From the NCBI GenBank assembly GCA_964343305.1, contig CAYFJO010000167.1, positions 1 through 21,525 on the forward strand: a stretch of DNA of 21,525 bases, written 5' to 3'. Origin of the DNA: CAYFJO01 sp964343305 (lineage in GTDB: Bacteria; Planctomycetota; Planctomycetia; Pirellulales; Pirellulaceae). Position 1 is the first letter of the stretch. Each line of letters starts with the position of its first letter. The notes beneath the pieces are model-generated. The model saw only the letters and a program-made list of their open reading frames with translations, did no database searches and was not told the DNA's origin. The position numbers were made by a program, and so were the translations under genes. Positions 16,101 through 21,525 of the stretch are shown here, piece after piece.

Positions 16101-16664
16101 CTCACCATCGGCCAGTGTCGCGTTGCCAAAAACGACATAGCTCGCGCCAACAAACGGTGCGCTACTTCCGTCATAGCCGTAAGCTCCGATCACCAAGTCG
16201 GAGAATCCGTCGCCGTTGATGTCACCGGCTCTGCCCACAGAGTAGCCGGAGAAATCATAGAAGCTCTCGCCGTTGAAGCGCAGGCTGCGCGTGTCGACAT
16301 CAAAGAAGCCGCTGGAAAAGCTTTCGCTTGCTCCAAAAATAAGGTAGCTCTGCCCTGCGTCGATGACGCTATTGGGTGTGTTGCCAGGCGCCCCGATCAC
16401 GACATCTTCGAAGCCGTCGCCGTTGACGTCGCCTAATCCCGAGACGGCCCGCCCCATGAGATCAGAGCCGATCAGGCCATCCGCGCGAAATCCGTCACTA
16501 CCGGCCACTCCGTCCAAGTTGAAGCCGTGTGGAGCAGCCAACAACGCGCGGAACTCCAACGGCTCGGCCGCGCCGCGCAATCGCTTGACGGGCGAACCGT
16601 GGCCTAGGCGGCGCCACTGCTGCCGCGCATTCTTGACAAGTGTAGCCAAAGCGCGAAGCCACAT
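13161..16664 (-). CDS. Giant FG-GAP propeller protein with C-terminal matrixin-like zinc site (paralog B)
   Basis: A 1167-aa protein with the same layout as its downstream neighbour: N-terminal MWLRALATL...KRLRGAAEPLEFRALLAAP export motif; seven FG-GAP repeats (D-x-NGDG-x-x-D at about 79, 149, 219, 299, 374, 454, 541); an RTX-like 'GGITDDVMVALAGVDVLHGGAGDD' and 'LDLPNVPDNRIVDIEWIDIRGSGPNTLNL' module; six 46-residue repeats (from about 749); and a C-terminal HEFGHVLGHGH (1137-1147) with Met at 1155. The Met lies eight residues after the third zinc His, the same spacing as in matrixins. The ATG at 16664 is preceded by AGAGG ten bases upstream; an open frame to 16718 lacks such support. It is the upstream gene of the pair. 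Substrate unknown; exported by an uncharacterised planctomycete route. Confidence 0.88.
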   Translation of the reverse strand: MWLRALATLVKNARQQWRRLGHGSPVKRLRGAAEPLEFRALLAAPHGFNLDGVAGSDGFRADGLIGSDLMGRAVSGLGDVNGDGFEDVVIGAPGNTPNSVIDAGQSYLIFGASESFSSGFFDVDTRSLRFNGESFYDFSGYSVGRAGDINGDGFSDLVIGAYGYDGSSAPFVGASYVVFGNATLADGELELSALDGTNGFRLTGIDAQDNSSASVGSAGDFNGDGFDDLIIGAPGTSTNIVPNVTGEAYVVFGRSSFDNTAGSVDLSVLALTNPVATGFRLVGIDAYDSTGIAVDSAGDINGDGLDDIVIGSERADPMANESGEVHVIFGQTDMTSGLDENGDFQLASIDGENGIRLEGPNSDDRTGSSVSRAGDINGDGLDDLLVGAETATLQVGETSRPGVTYLILGQLDWRLNDGVFDISELNDASQPEGLRFDGSRNQDFTGRSVGAAGDVDGDGFADLIIGADGAGAGQNGDPPDHGEAFIVFGDTWANLRTNLDDIDGAHDSHVDLSRLDGTNGFRLDGGSTNDFAGFAVDGGFDFNGDGFDDVTIGAPFAAPNLGDSTGAAYVFFGEDFHDAVTHTQSEVGTDGNDIFIGGITDDVMVALAGVDVLHGGAGDDVLAITDLQFSGLMDLDLIDGGTGTDTLRLDGTGLTLDLPNVPDNRIVDIEWIDIRGSGPNTLNLSFREVINLSSLSNSLTVRREADDTVDIGAGWSAQPSEVINRRLYEVFTQGSATLRVEVETGGDDIGVFRAAAATFYLDATDDGIVDGSISFGVGSDSPLVGDWDGDGFDNVGLYRGSSSTFLLDTNLDPVVELNIPFGSAGDIPLVGDWDGDGTDEIGTYRPSTSTFSLNYDGDRTPDVTFNFGIATDLPIVGDWDGDGNDDVGVYRVGNSKWYFDNNLDGSVDLQVSFGAAGDTPLVADWDGDGDDDIGVRRDSNATFYQDFDQSGTVDHMVRFGIPGDRPILGDWDGDDDVNVGVYRASVAAFYEDHNDDGTVDVAVRFGATTDEPIIGNWPLALQAAGVASGRAEALSQGDLEPLVSAAIDIWAGTGLTSSQVERLEQVDVRLANLQGSQLALTLGNTVLVDSNAANFGWFVDSTPYENEEFTFVAGAGFLSADDGIAAGRMDLLTTLLHEFGHVLGHGHGGSTLDVMNALLGTGIRLLP
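13614..14420 (-). repeat. Six 46-residue (138-bp) tandem repeats in paralog B
   Basis: The motif G-(V/L/T)-(F/Y/R)-R recurs at intervals of exactly 46 residues, six times, in the same place and number as in paralog A. Units carry DGDG-x-D and 'FG...D.P(L/I)VGDW'. One unit has lost part of its acidic loop (DTNLDPVVE), so not every unit need bind calcium. Confidence 0.85.
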
Positions 16665-16813
16665 GTTTGCTTGACCTCTGATCCGGAAGAAGATTGCCAA
16701 CGAGTGGTCGCTGGGCAACCCCCCCCTAGGTTACGATGTCAGAGACGGATTGACAAGAAGCAAATTGACAACTCGATCGCAAAACACGGTGCAAATCATG
16801 TTATTCTAGTGGG

Positions 16814-16842
16814 TTGATGTATTACATTTTCCCCATTACATT
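16814..16842 (+). promoter_or_regulatory. Possible promoter/operator region upstream of the lipoprotein
   Basis: TTGATG (16814-16819) and TACATT (16837-16842) are 17 bp apart, a modest sigma70 match. The same stretch holds an 8-bp direct repeat ATTACATT (16821-16828 and 16835-16842) and an 11-bp palindrome ATGTATTACAT (16817-16827). The region lies between the divergent giant paralog B and the lipoprotein gene, so a shared regulator site is possible. Confidence 0.35.
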
Positions 16843-16939
16843 AAGGGCGCAAGATTCGCGAACGCGAGGAAACTCGTTCCAGCGATCAAATGTTCGGTCT
16901 TTACAAGCTTAATCTGTTTACGTTCAGGAGATTTCAATA

Positions 16940-17383
16940 ATGAACCGATCTGCGTTTTTCTTCATGTTAAGTATTGTGGTTCCCACGATTTTAGGTTGTG
17001 GTGGCGCCGCTACCGAACCACTTCCTCCAACGGCTGAAGTTACGGGGACAGTAACATTGGGGGGGGAACCGGTCGAGGGTGCGAGTGTGAGTTTCGTCAA
17101 TGGAGGTTATGCCGATAGGGCAACAACCGATGCGTCAGGAAAGTACACGGTGAATGCATACCTCGGCAAAAACAAAATCTCGGTTTCCAAGACAGAAGTC
17201 TTTGAAACAGGCGAAACAATGATGATGCAGGAAACGGACGAGGAAGGTAACACGACGGAAAAAGAAGAAAAAGTCACGGATACGAAGCACCTCTTACCGT
17301 CCCAATATTCGTCGGCAAACTCCACTCCACTGCAACTTGTCGTTGAAGAAACGAACAAGCCATTTGACATTGCACTGGAATAA
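16940..17383 (+). CDS. Small lipoprotein with carboxypeptidase-regulatory-like domain
   Basis: A 147-aa protein. The signal peptide ends in the lipobox ILGC with Cys at residue 20, so a lipid-anchored envelope protein is predicted. Residues about 34-80 (VTGTVTLGGEPVEGASVSFVNGG...ATTDASGKYTVNAYLGKNKISVSK) match the beta-sandwich regulatory-like domain (CarboxypepD_reg) seen in many small planctomycete lipoproteins. A following acidic stretch (TGETMMMQETDEEGNTTEKEEKVTD) is low-complexity. The C-terminal part 'LLPSQYSSANSTPLQLVVEETNKPFDIALE' is also typical of these proteins. AGGAG lies nine bases before the ATG. It has its own terminator and is therefore probably expressed separately from the esterase downstream. 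Precise role unknown. Confidence 0.85.
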   Translation: MNRSAFFFMLSIVVPTILGCGGAATEPLPPTAEVTGTVTLGGEPVEGASVSFVNGGYADRATTDASGKYTVNAYLGKNKISVSKTEVFETGETMMMQETDEEGNTTEKEEKVTDTKHLLPSQYSSANSTPLQLVVEETNKPFDIALE

Positions 17384-17425
17384 TGGCGGCATCCAACCGC
17401 GCGTAACATTGTATCAATTGCGCAT

Positions 17426-17462
17426 GGGTAGTCATGGGAATCTATGACTACCCGTTTGTTTT
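17426..17462 (+). terminator. Terminator after the lipoprotein gene
   Basis: GGGTAGTCAT (17426-17435) and ATGACTACCC (17444-17453) form a perfect 10-bp stem with an 8-nt loop, followed by the T-rich GTTTGTTTT. It lies 42 nt after the stop codon. Confidence 0.85.
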
Positions 17463-17527
17463 GCTGTCGATCTGTTTTGCTGTCCGTGTGATTTACTCGC
17501 AAGCTGTTGTCAAGCAGGAGCATTATC

Positions 17528-18604
17528 GTGTCTTCACGCCGCCTTCCTCACGTTTTCGTCGTCCTTGTCCTCGCACTTTCAAATGCTTTCACCCTGGCGC
17601 TGTCCGCGGAAGACAATCAACCGGTCAAGGTCTTCATCCTCGCCGGTCAATCCAACATGGAGGGCAAGGCAAAAAATGAGTTGCTGGACCATCAAGCGAC
17701 CGCGCCAAAGACAAAGGAATTGTTCGCTCATTTGCGGGAGGACGGCAAGTGGATTGTGCGCGACGATGTTTTCGTCAAGTATTTGAATCGCCACGGTGGG
17801 TTGACGATCGGCTACGGTTCGCCAGGCCGAACAGGAGTGGAATTGGAATTTGGAACTGTGATTGGCCACCATTTTGACGAGCCCGCGTTGCTGATCAAAG
17901 CGTGTTGGGGCGGGCATTCGCTGTTCAAACTTTTCCGCTCGCCATCGGCCGGCATGCCCAGCGACGAGACGTTGCAAGACGAACTCGCTAAGGCACAGGA
18001 TCGCGTTAAAAAGAACAACGAAAAACGCAAACGCAACGATCCGCTGCCCACGATGGATGATATCCGCGGTGTCTACGGATCGTCGTATCGAAATATGATG
18101 GCCGAAGTGAAAGAGACGCTGGACAATTACGAGACGCTTTTTCCGGCGCTGAAAGGCAAAGAGTTGCAAGTCGCCGGGTTCGTCTGGTTTCAAGGCTGGA
18201 ACGATATGTACAACGGCGCGGAACAGGAGTATGCGTCGAACATGCAGCACTTCATCCAAGACGTGCGCAAGGATCTGGACGCTCCCAAATTGCCGTTCGT
18301 GATTGGCGTGGTGGGCCAGAACGGATCGGAAGCGGCGAAGGGCGCGATGCTCGCGGTCCAAGAAGCTCAACTCGCGATGGAAAGCGTCCCGGAATTTCAA
18401 GGCAATGTTAAAGCGGTTCGCACGGATGAGCTTGTCGACAAGGCGGCCGAGGAACTGTATCCGCACTGGAAAAAACGATTCGAGGAGTGGCAACTCACCG
18501 GCTCGGATTTCAAGTACCACTACATGGGCAGTGCCATCTGGTTCAACCGCATCGGCCGCGCGATGGGCGACGCGATGCTCGAAATGATGAATAACGAGTC
18601 TTGA
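17528..18604 (+). CDS. Secreted SGNH carbohydrate esterase, sialate O-acetylesterase-like (SASA/CE6)
   Basis: A 358-aa protein with a Sec signal peptide (to about residue 26, LALSA|ED). The catalytic block I, ILAGQSNMEGK (37-47), carries the nucleophile Ser42. The oxyanion block 'VWFQGWNDM' carries the G-x-N feature, and the C-terminal 'DFKYHYMGSAIWFNRIGRAMGDAM' has the catalytic His (331) with Asp327 nearby. These are the marks of the SASA family, which removes acetyl groups from sugars such as sialic acid or xylan. Planctomycetes carry many such enzymes for sulfated and acetylated polysaccharides. The GTG at 17528 is chosen because AGGAG (17516-17520) lies seven bases upstream; this removes the seven codons before it. 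No sulfatase or glycosidase lies beside it, so the substrate cannot be inferred. Confidence 0.87.
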   Translation: MSSRRLPHVFVVLVLALSNAFTLALSAEDNQPVKVFILAGQSNMEGKAKNELLDHQATAPKTKELFAHLREDGKWIVRDDVFVKYLNRHGGLTIGYGSPGRTGVELEFGTVIGHHFDEPALLIKACWGGHSLFKLFRSPSAGMPSDETLQDELAKAQDRVKKNNEKRKRNDPLPTMDDIRGVYGSSYRNMMAEVKETLDNYETLFPALKGKELQVAGFVWFQGWNDMYNGAEQEYASNMQHFIQDVRKDLDAPKLPFVIGVVGQNGSEAAKGAMLAVQEAQLAMESVPEFQGNVKAVRTDELVDKAAEELYPHWKKRFEEWQLTGSDFKYHYMGSAIWFNRIGRAMGDAMLEMMNNES

Positions 18605-18648
18605 CCTCGCCCCGCCAACGTCAATCGAAGAACTGCTTTCGCATTGGA

Positions 18649-20142
18649 TTAGCCGGGAGCCGCGGTGTATCGATACATGTTATGGACGCTTGGATCACAA
18701 AGTCCAACGCGGTTGAACGGCGCGATGCAGTCCGCGATTTTGGATTGTAATTCGTCGACGGTCGTCGTCGAATCGAGGTTCGTCACCCAATCGTACGCGT
18801 CGCGGACCGCTTCGCACAACTGCATGTCGTCGGCGCACAACATCGCGTCCACCGTCTCGCCAGCGTGGCGACGATGCTCGTACGTTGTTGCGGCGGCAAA
18901 GTACACCATTGTGAACGTCGTAAAAACATCAAAGCGATGCCGGGTCGCGTAACAGCCATGAACCAGCATGTCGATCAATCGAAACTCCGATCGCAATGCC
19001 GCTGAGTAACCGTCCAGATGCCGTTCAAATTCGACGTCACCCAGATGCTCAAACGCGCTTACCAGTCGTTCCACGGCACACATCGTCAGTGCGATCCCGC
19101 TGCTGTGCAGCGGATCGATGAATCCGACCGTATGTGGCAACGCGACCCAATCGAGGCCGTGGGACCGCGTAGCCAATCGTTGCAGTCGGCCCGTGCGTTG
19201 CAGCCCGTCGACGGGAGCAACCAACCGGGCGTTGGCAAATTGCTGTTCAATCGACGGATAGCGGCGAACAAGCTCGTCCCATTCTTCTTCCGCGGTCACG
19301 TCATCATCCGGTGGGCATTGTTGCGCGTCGAGTACAATTCCGGCACTGGTAATGCCGTTGCGAAAACGTAGCTGCCACATCCAACCTTCATCCAGGACGT
19401 GATGCACCGCCGCCTCGTCACATTGAAAAGGATGGTCGCCTAACGCCGCACCGCGCGATTCAAGCAGCACTGGCCATCGCTGCATGTCGCGGAAGTGCCC
19501 GAAGATCGCTCGTGAATTCGTCATCCACTCTTGCGTATTCGCCCCGTTTTGCGAAACGCCAAGTGATCGCAGCAACACGCCCGATTCTCCCGTCGCGTCC
19601 ACGATGAATCTTGATCGAAAAATGATTCTCTCATCGTCGCGCGTCGCTTGAACTCTCCATCCGTCCTGCCTGTCGATCTGCTGAATGGATGTGTTTTCGA
19701 AAAGACACTCGCACTTGGCAACTTCACGAGCGAACAGTGCGTCGACATCCTGGCGATACCAGTGCGTGTCAGCGAGATAGTCGTCGCGGCTGGCCGTGAC
19801 AAGCAACTCAGCGCGATGATCCGCATGTGCGGCGAATTCAACGCCGGGCGTGTGCTTGAAATAGCTGAAACCACGCTTTCGTCCCATGCTGACTTCGGGG
19901 TAGGCCTCGGCGGCGGGCCCATACGCCGACAGCGGTTCTAAATTCGGCAGGTCGTATCGCTGGCACAAATCACGCAACACGCGATTCGCGATCGGAGTCG
20001 ATGATTCACCGATCGCAAAACGAGGATGCGCTGCCCGGTCAATGGCTACGCACTTGAGTCCCATGCGATTGAGAATCAACGACAACAAGCTGCCGCCGAA
20101 ACCAGAACCCAAGATGCAAACGTCTGTGTCCACTTCGGTCAT
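18649..20142 (-). CDS. FAD-dependent oxidoreductase, flavin halogenase-like
   Basis: A 497-aa flavoprotein. The Rossmann motif is VCILGSGFGGSLLSLIL (8-24, GxGxxG at 12-17), followed by an acidic second strand end AIDR. Residues 41-50 (RFAIGESSTP) match the GES-x-x-P motif of flavin-dependent halogenases (tryptophan-halogenase family), and 'GRKRGFSYFKHTPG' (87-100) resembles the 'KxGxxFxW' strand of phenol/pyrrole halogenases. The second FAD motif is VDATGESGVLLRSLG (181-195). The halogenase WxWxIP motif is not conserved: the equivalent reads GWMWQLRF (253-260). So halogenation is uncertain and an oxygenase or reductase is possible. The start at 20142 (ATG) overlaps the radical SAM stop by 4 nt (ATGA), with GGAG seven bases upstream. 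Coupled translation is likely. Confidence 0.82.
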   Translation of the reverse strand: MTEVDTDVCILGSGFGGSLLSLILNRMGLKCVAIDRAAHPRFAIGESSTPIANRVLRDLCQRYDLPNLEPLSAYGPAAEAYPEVSMGRKRGFSYFKHTPGVEFAAHADHRAELLVTASRDDYLADTHWYRQDVDALFAREVAKCECLFENTSIQQIDRQDGWRVQATRDDERIIFRSRFIVDATGESGVLLRSLGVSQNGANTQEWMTNSRAIFGHFRDMQRWPVLLESRGAALGDHPFQCDEAAVHHVLDEGWMWQLRFRNGITSAGIVLDAQQCPPDDDVTAEEEWDELVRRYPSIEQQFANARLVAPVDGLQRTGRLQRLATRSHGLDWVALPHTVGFIDPLHSSGIALTMCAVERLVSAFEHLGDVEFERHLDGYSAALRSEFRLIDMLVHGCYATRHRFDVFTTFTMVYFAAATTYEHRRHAGETVDAMLCADDMQLCEAVRDAYDWVTNLDSTTTVDELQSKIADCIAPFNRVGLCDPSVHNMYRYTAAPG

Positions 20143-21089
20143 TGACGAACTCCGCACTTACATTCGATCGCGGGCAGCACTTGTTGTTGCAAATTCATTT
20201 GATGCATTCGCTGGATGCGAGGCTTCGCACACTTCGCGCAATCGGCGAATCGTTCCGCGTCCCACAGGTCGACGAAGACACGCCCTTGGCCAAGCTGAAT
20301 GCCATTTTCCAGAACTTGCTCGAGGGAAGAAAGCGCAGGCGGGGAAAAACGGCCTTCCGTTTCGAGTTGTTCCATGATGCCATTTCCCGCGCGCGTTGCG
20401 ATGACACTGCAACACTCGACGCCGCGCCGAAAAGCATATTCGATTGACCTCAGTGCCCAATCGACACCTTCGACTTCTGTCAAGAACGGCGGCTTGAGCA
20501 AAATGAAACTTCTCAGCGCGATGTCGTCCGCCAGCAGAAGATCGACGGCACGGTCAAAGTCACCCAGCGTCATGGATTTGTTTAGCGCCGGCAACACGTC
20601 CGCATGAATCGTCTCCAGGCCCAGAGCAATTTCCAGGTTCGTTTCGGTTTGATCACGAAACTGGCGGCATCGCTCGCCGCACAGCTTGGGGTGATTCTCT
20701 ACGATGACGTTCTCGTAGTCTCGCACGCGCGTCGTGATCGTCGTCCAATCTTCTGCCGGGATCGCTTGGTCATCAAAAAAATTGCCGCTGTTGTAGAGTT
20801 TGATTTGCTGCGCCGGCGACAATTGACTGATCGCAAAGTCAATCTGCTCCGGTATTGCACCGGCAGGAACACGTTGGTCGGTTGTGTTCTTCCACAAGTC
20901 GCACATCAGGCAACGAAAGGGGCATTCTCGGTTCGTCAAGAAGATCGTGGCGACATCGACAATCTCGCCTTGCGCGGATCGTTCCTGCTCGAATAAATAG
21001 GCATATGGCCGATGCGGATCGACAACATTCTTGTCCGGCCGGCCGGCGAGGATCTCTGCGTTCGTGAATTGACTTACCGTTTTACTCAT
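20139..21089 (-). CDS. Radical SAM protein
   Basis: A 316-aa protein with the [4Fe-4S] motif CPFRCLMC (C56, C60, C63; CxxxCxxC) in 'TIFLTNRECPFRCLMCDLWKNTTD'. It is followed by barrel strands such as 'KLYNSGNFFDD', 'IVENHPKL' and 'LEIALGLETIHADVLPALNKSMTLGDFDRAVDLL', which resemble the RaSEA/YhcC-like group of radical SAM enzymes. C-terminal cysteines (CAKCAKPR and ECKCG) may bind a further metal. Radical SAM enzymes cleave S-adenosylmethionine to start radical chemistry on RNA, peptides or small molecules; the substrate here is unknown. The ATG at 21089 is chosen over an upstream TTG; it overlaps the end of the upstream gene by 8 nt. It is the middle gene of a coupled three-gene run. Confidence 0.85.
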   Translation of the reverse strand: MSKTVSQFTNAEILAGRPDKNVVDPHRPYAYLFEQERSAQGEIVDVATIFLTNRECPFRCLMCDLWKNTTDQRVPAGAIPEQIDFAISQLSPAQQIKLYNSGNFFDDQAIPAEDWTTITTRVRDYENVIVENHPKLCGERCRQFRDQTETNLEIALGLETIHADVLPALNKSMTLGDFDRAVDLLLADDIALRSFILLKPPFLTEVEGVDWALRSIEYAFRRGVECCSVIATRAGNGIMEQLETEGRFSPPALSSLEQVLENGIQLGQGRVFVDLWDAERFADCAKCAKPRIQRMHQMNLQQQVLPAIECKCGVRQ

Positions 21090-21525
21090 ACAAAGCGGCA
21101 AATGACTTGCGGTACGTTTGGTCGTCGCTTGGAAAAATCGAATCGAAATCCAATTTGCCCACCGCGCCGCGTTGAAATCGTCGCTTTTCGAAAATTGGCA
21201 TCGTGATTCCCGTCACTTGCTCGACGCCGCGACGGGTGACTTGGCCCTTCAAATCGTAAAGGCGATCGTGGTCCCAGCCGGTCAGTTCGACAAACGGGAT
21301 CTGTTCTGCCACGGCGATCACGTTGGGCGTGGCAAAGGGACTGAAGCCCGTGAAGCCGAGTTTTCTGGCAGGTGCATACGTTCGCACGTGACCTCGACTC
21401 TGTCCGCCCGAGTAAGTCAGTGAATGCTTCATTTTGTCGACGCCCCAACCTTCGTGATAGAAGAAGGGATTGCCAAGCACACTTCGAATGGTCAATTCCG
21501 GATTCTCTTCAATCGGATAGTCGCG
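21082..21525 (-). CDS. Partial gene: asparagine-synthetase-like C terminus (tentative)
   Basis: Only the last 147 codons are in the window; the frame is open to the right edge, so the start lies outside it. I see a pattern like the C-terminal part of the asparagine-synthetase (N-type ATP pyrophosphatase) superfamily: 'ARKLGFTGFSPFATPNVIAVAEQIPF' parallels the 'ARxxGxxxRxPFLDxxVVExAxxIP' stretch, and 'LYDLKGQVTRRG...MPIFEKRRFQRGAV' parallels 'LLRxAxxxxLP...xRxKxxFxxG'. The nucleotide-binding SGG-x-DS motif of the family is not present here and would lie in the part beyond the edge. Such enzymes form amides or lactams in natural product pathways. The identification rests on pattern alone. The stop overlaps the start of the radical SAM gene. 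Confidence 0.45.
   Translation of the reverse strand, partial: RDYPIEENPELTIRSVLGNPFFYHEGWGVDKMKHSLTYSGGQSRGHVRTYAPARKLGFTGFSPFATPNVIAVAEQIPFVELTGWDHDRLYDLKGQVTRRGVEQVTGITMPIFEKRRFQRGAVGKLDFDSIFPSDDQTYRKSFAALYE

Noticed and set aside
17579..18520. 313-codon minus-strand frame inside the esterase
   Set aside because: It is antisense to a gene with clear SGNH catalytic motifs and has no ribosome binding site or domain of its own.

Overview
The window looks like a stretch of a planctomycete chromosome, probably from the Pirellulales (Rhodopirellula-like). The evidence is the set of secreted proteins with a 'EPLE-R-LL' N-terminal export motif (LEPR-XLL type), the giant FG-GAP proteins, a CE6/SASA esterase, a small carboxypeptidase-regulatory-like lipoprotein, moderately high GC, and several genes without a clear Shine-Dalgarno. 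No tRNA, rRNA, CRISPR array, transposase or phage gene was seen.

Layout. (1) 1-1234: two hairpin elements, then a secreted kelch-propeller protein on the minus strand. (2) 1590-3034: a near-consensus sigma70-type promoter and a secreted 452-aa protein of unknown function. (3) 3114-7267, plus strand: a conserved housekeeping block of rpmA (L27), a strong terminator, a BI-1/YccA-family membrane protein, obg, coaX (type III pantothenate kinase) and a shortened MnmE-like GTPase. The last three are tightly packed (6-nt gap, then a 4-nt ATGA overlap). (4) 7289-9139, minus strand: a TupB-type tungstate/molybdate ABC permease without its partner genes, and a TIGR03032-type protein. (5) 9343-9480, plus strand: a candidate 45-aa very basic protein. 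(6) 9549-16664, minus strand: two adjacent giant paralogs of about 1,170 aa. Each carries an export motif, a seven-repeat FG-GAP propeller, an RTX-like/planctomycete-type module, six repeats spaced exactly 46 residues apart, and a matrixin-like zinc site (HExxHxxGxxH plus a Met-turn) at the extreme C terminus. (7) 16940-18604, plus strand: a lipoprotein and a secreted SGNH/sialate O-acetylesterase-like enzyme. (8) 18649-21525, minus strand: three coupled genes, namely a partial asparagine-synthetase-like protein, a radical SAM protein and an FAD-dependent halogenase/oxidoreductase-like protein. This looks like the end of a biosynthetic cluster.

How it fits together. The rpmA-obg-coaX-mnmE-like block is ribosome/GTPase/CoA housekeeping. 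The surrounding genes are mostly surface and extracellular functions. The two most interesting systems are the tandem propeller-plus-metzincin pair and the three-gene cluster at the right edge. Two paired inverted repeats of one family sit exactly at the 3' ends of two minus-strand genes, which suggests REP/BIME-like elements with a 3'-end role. All assignments come from reading motifs by eye; no database search was run.
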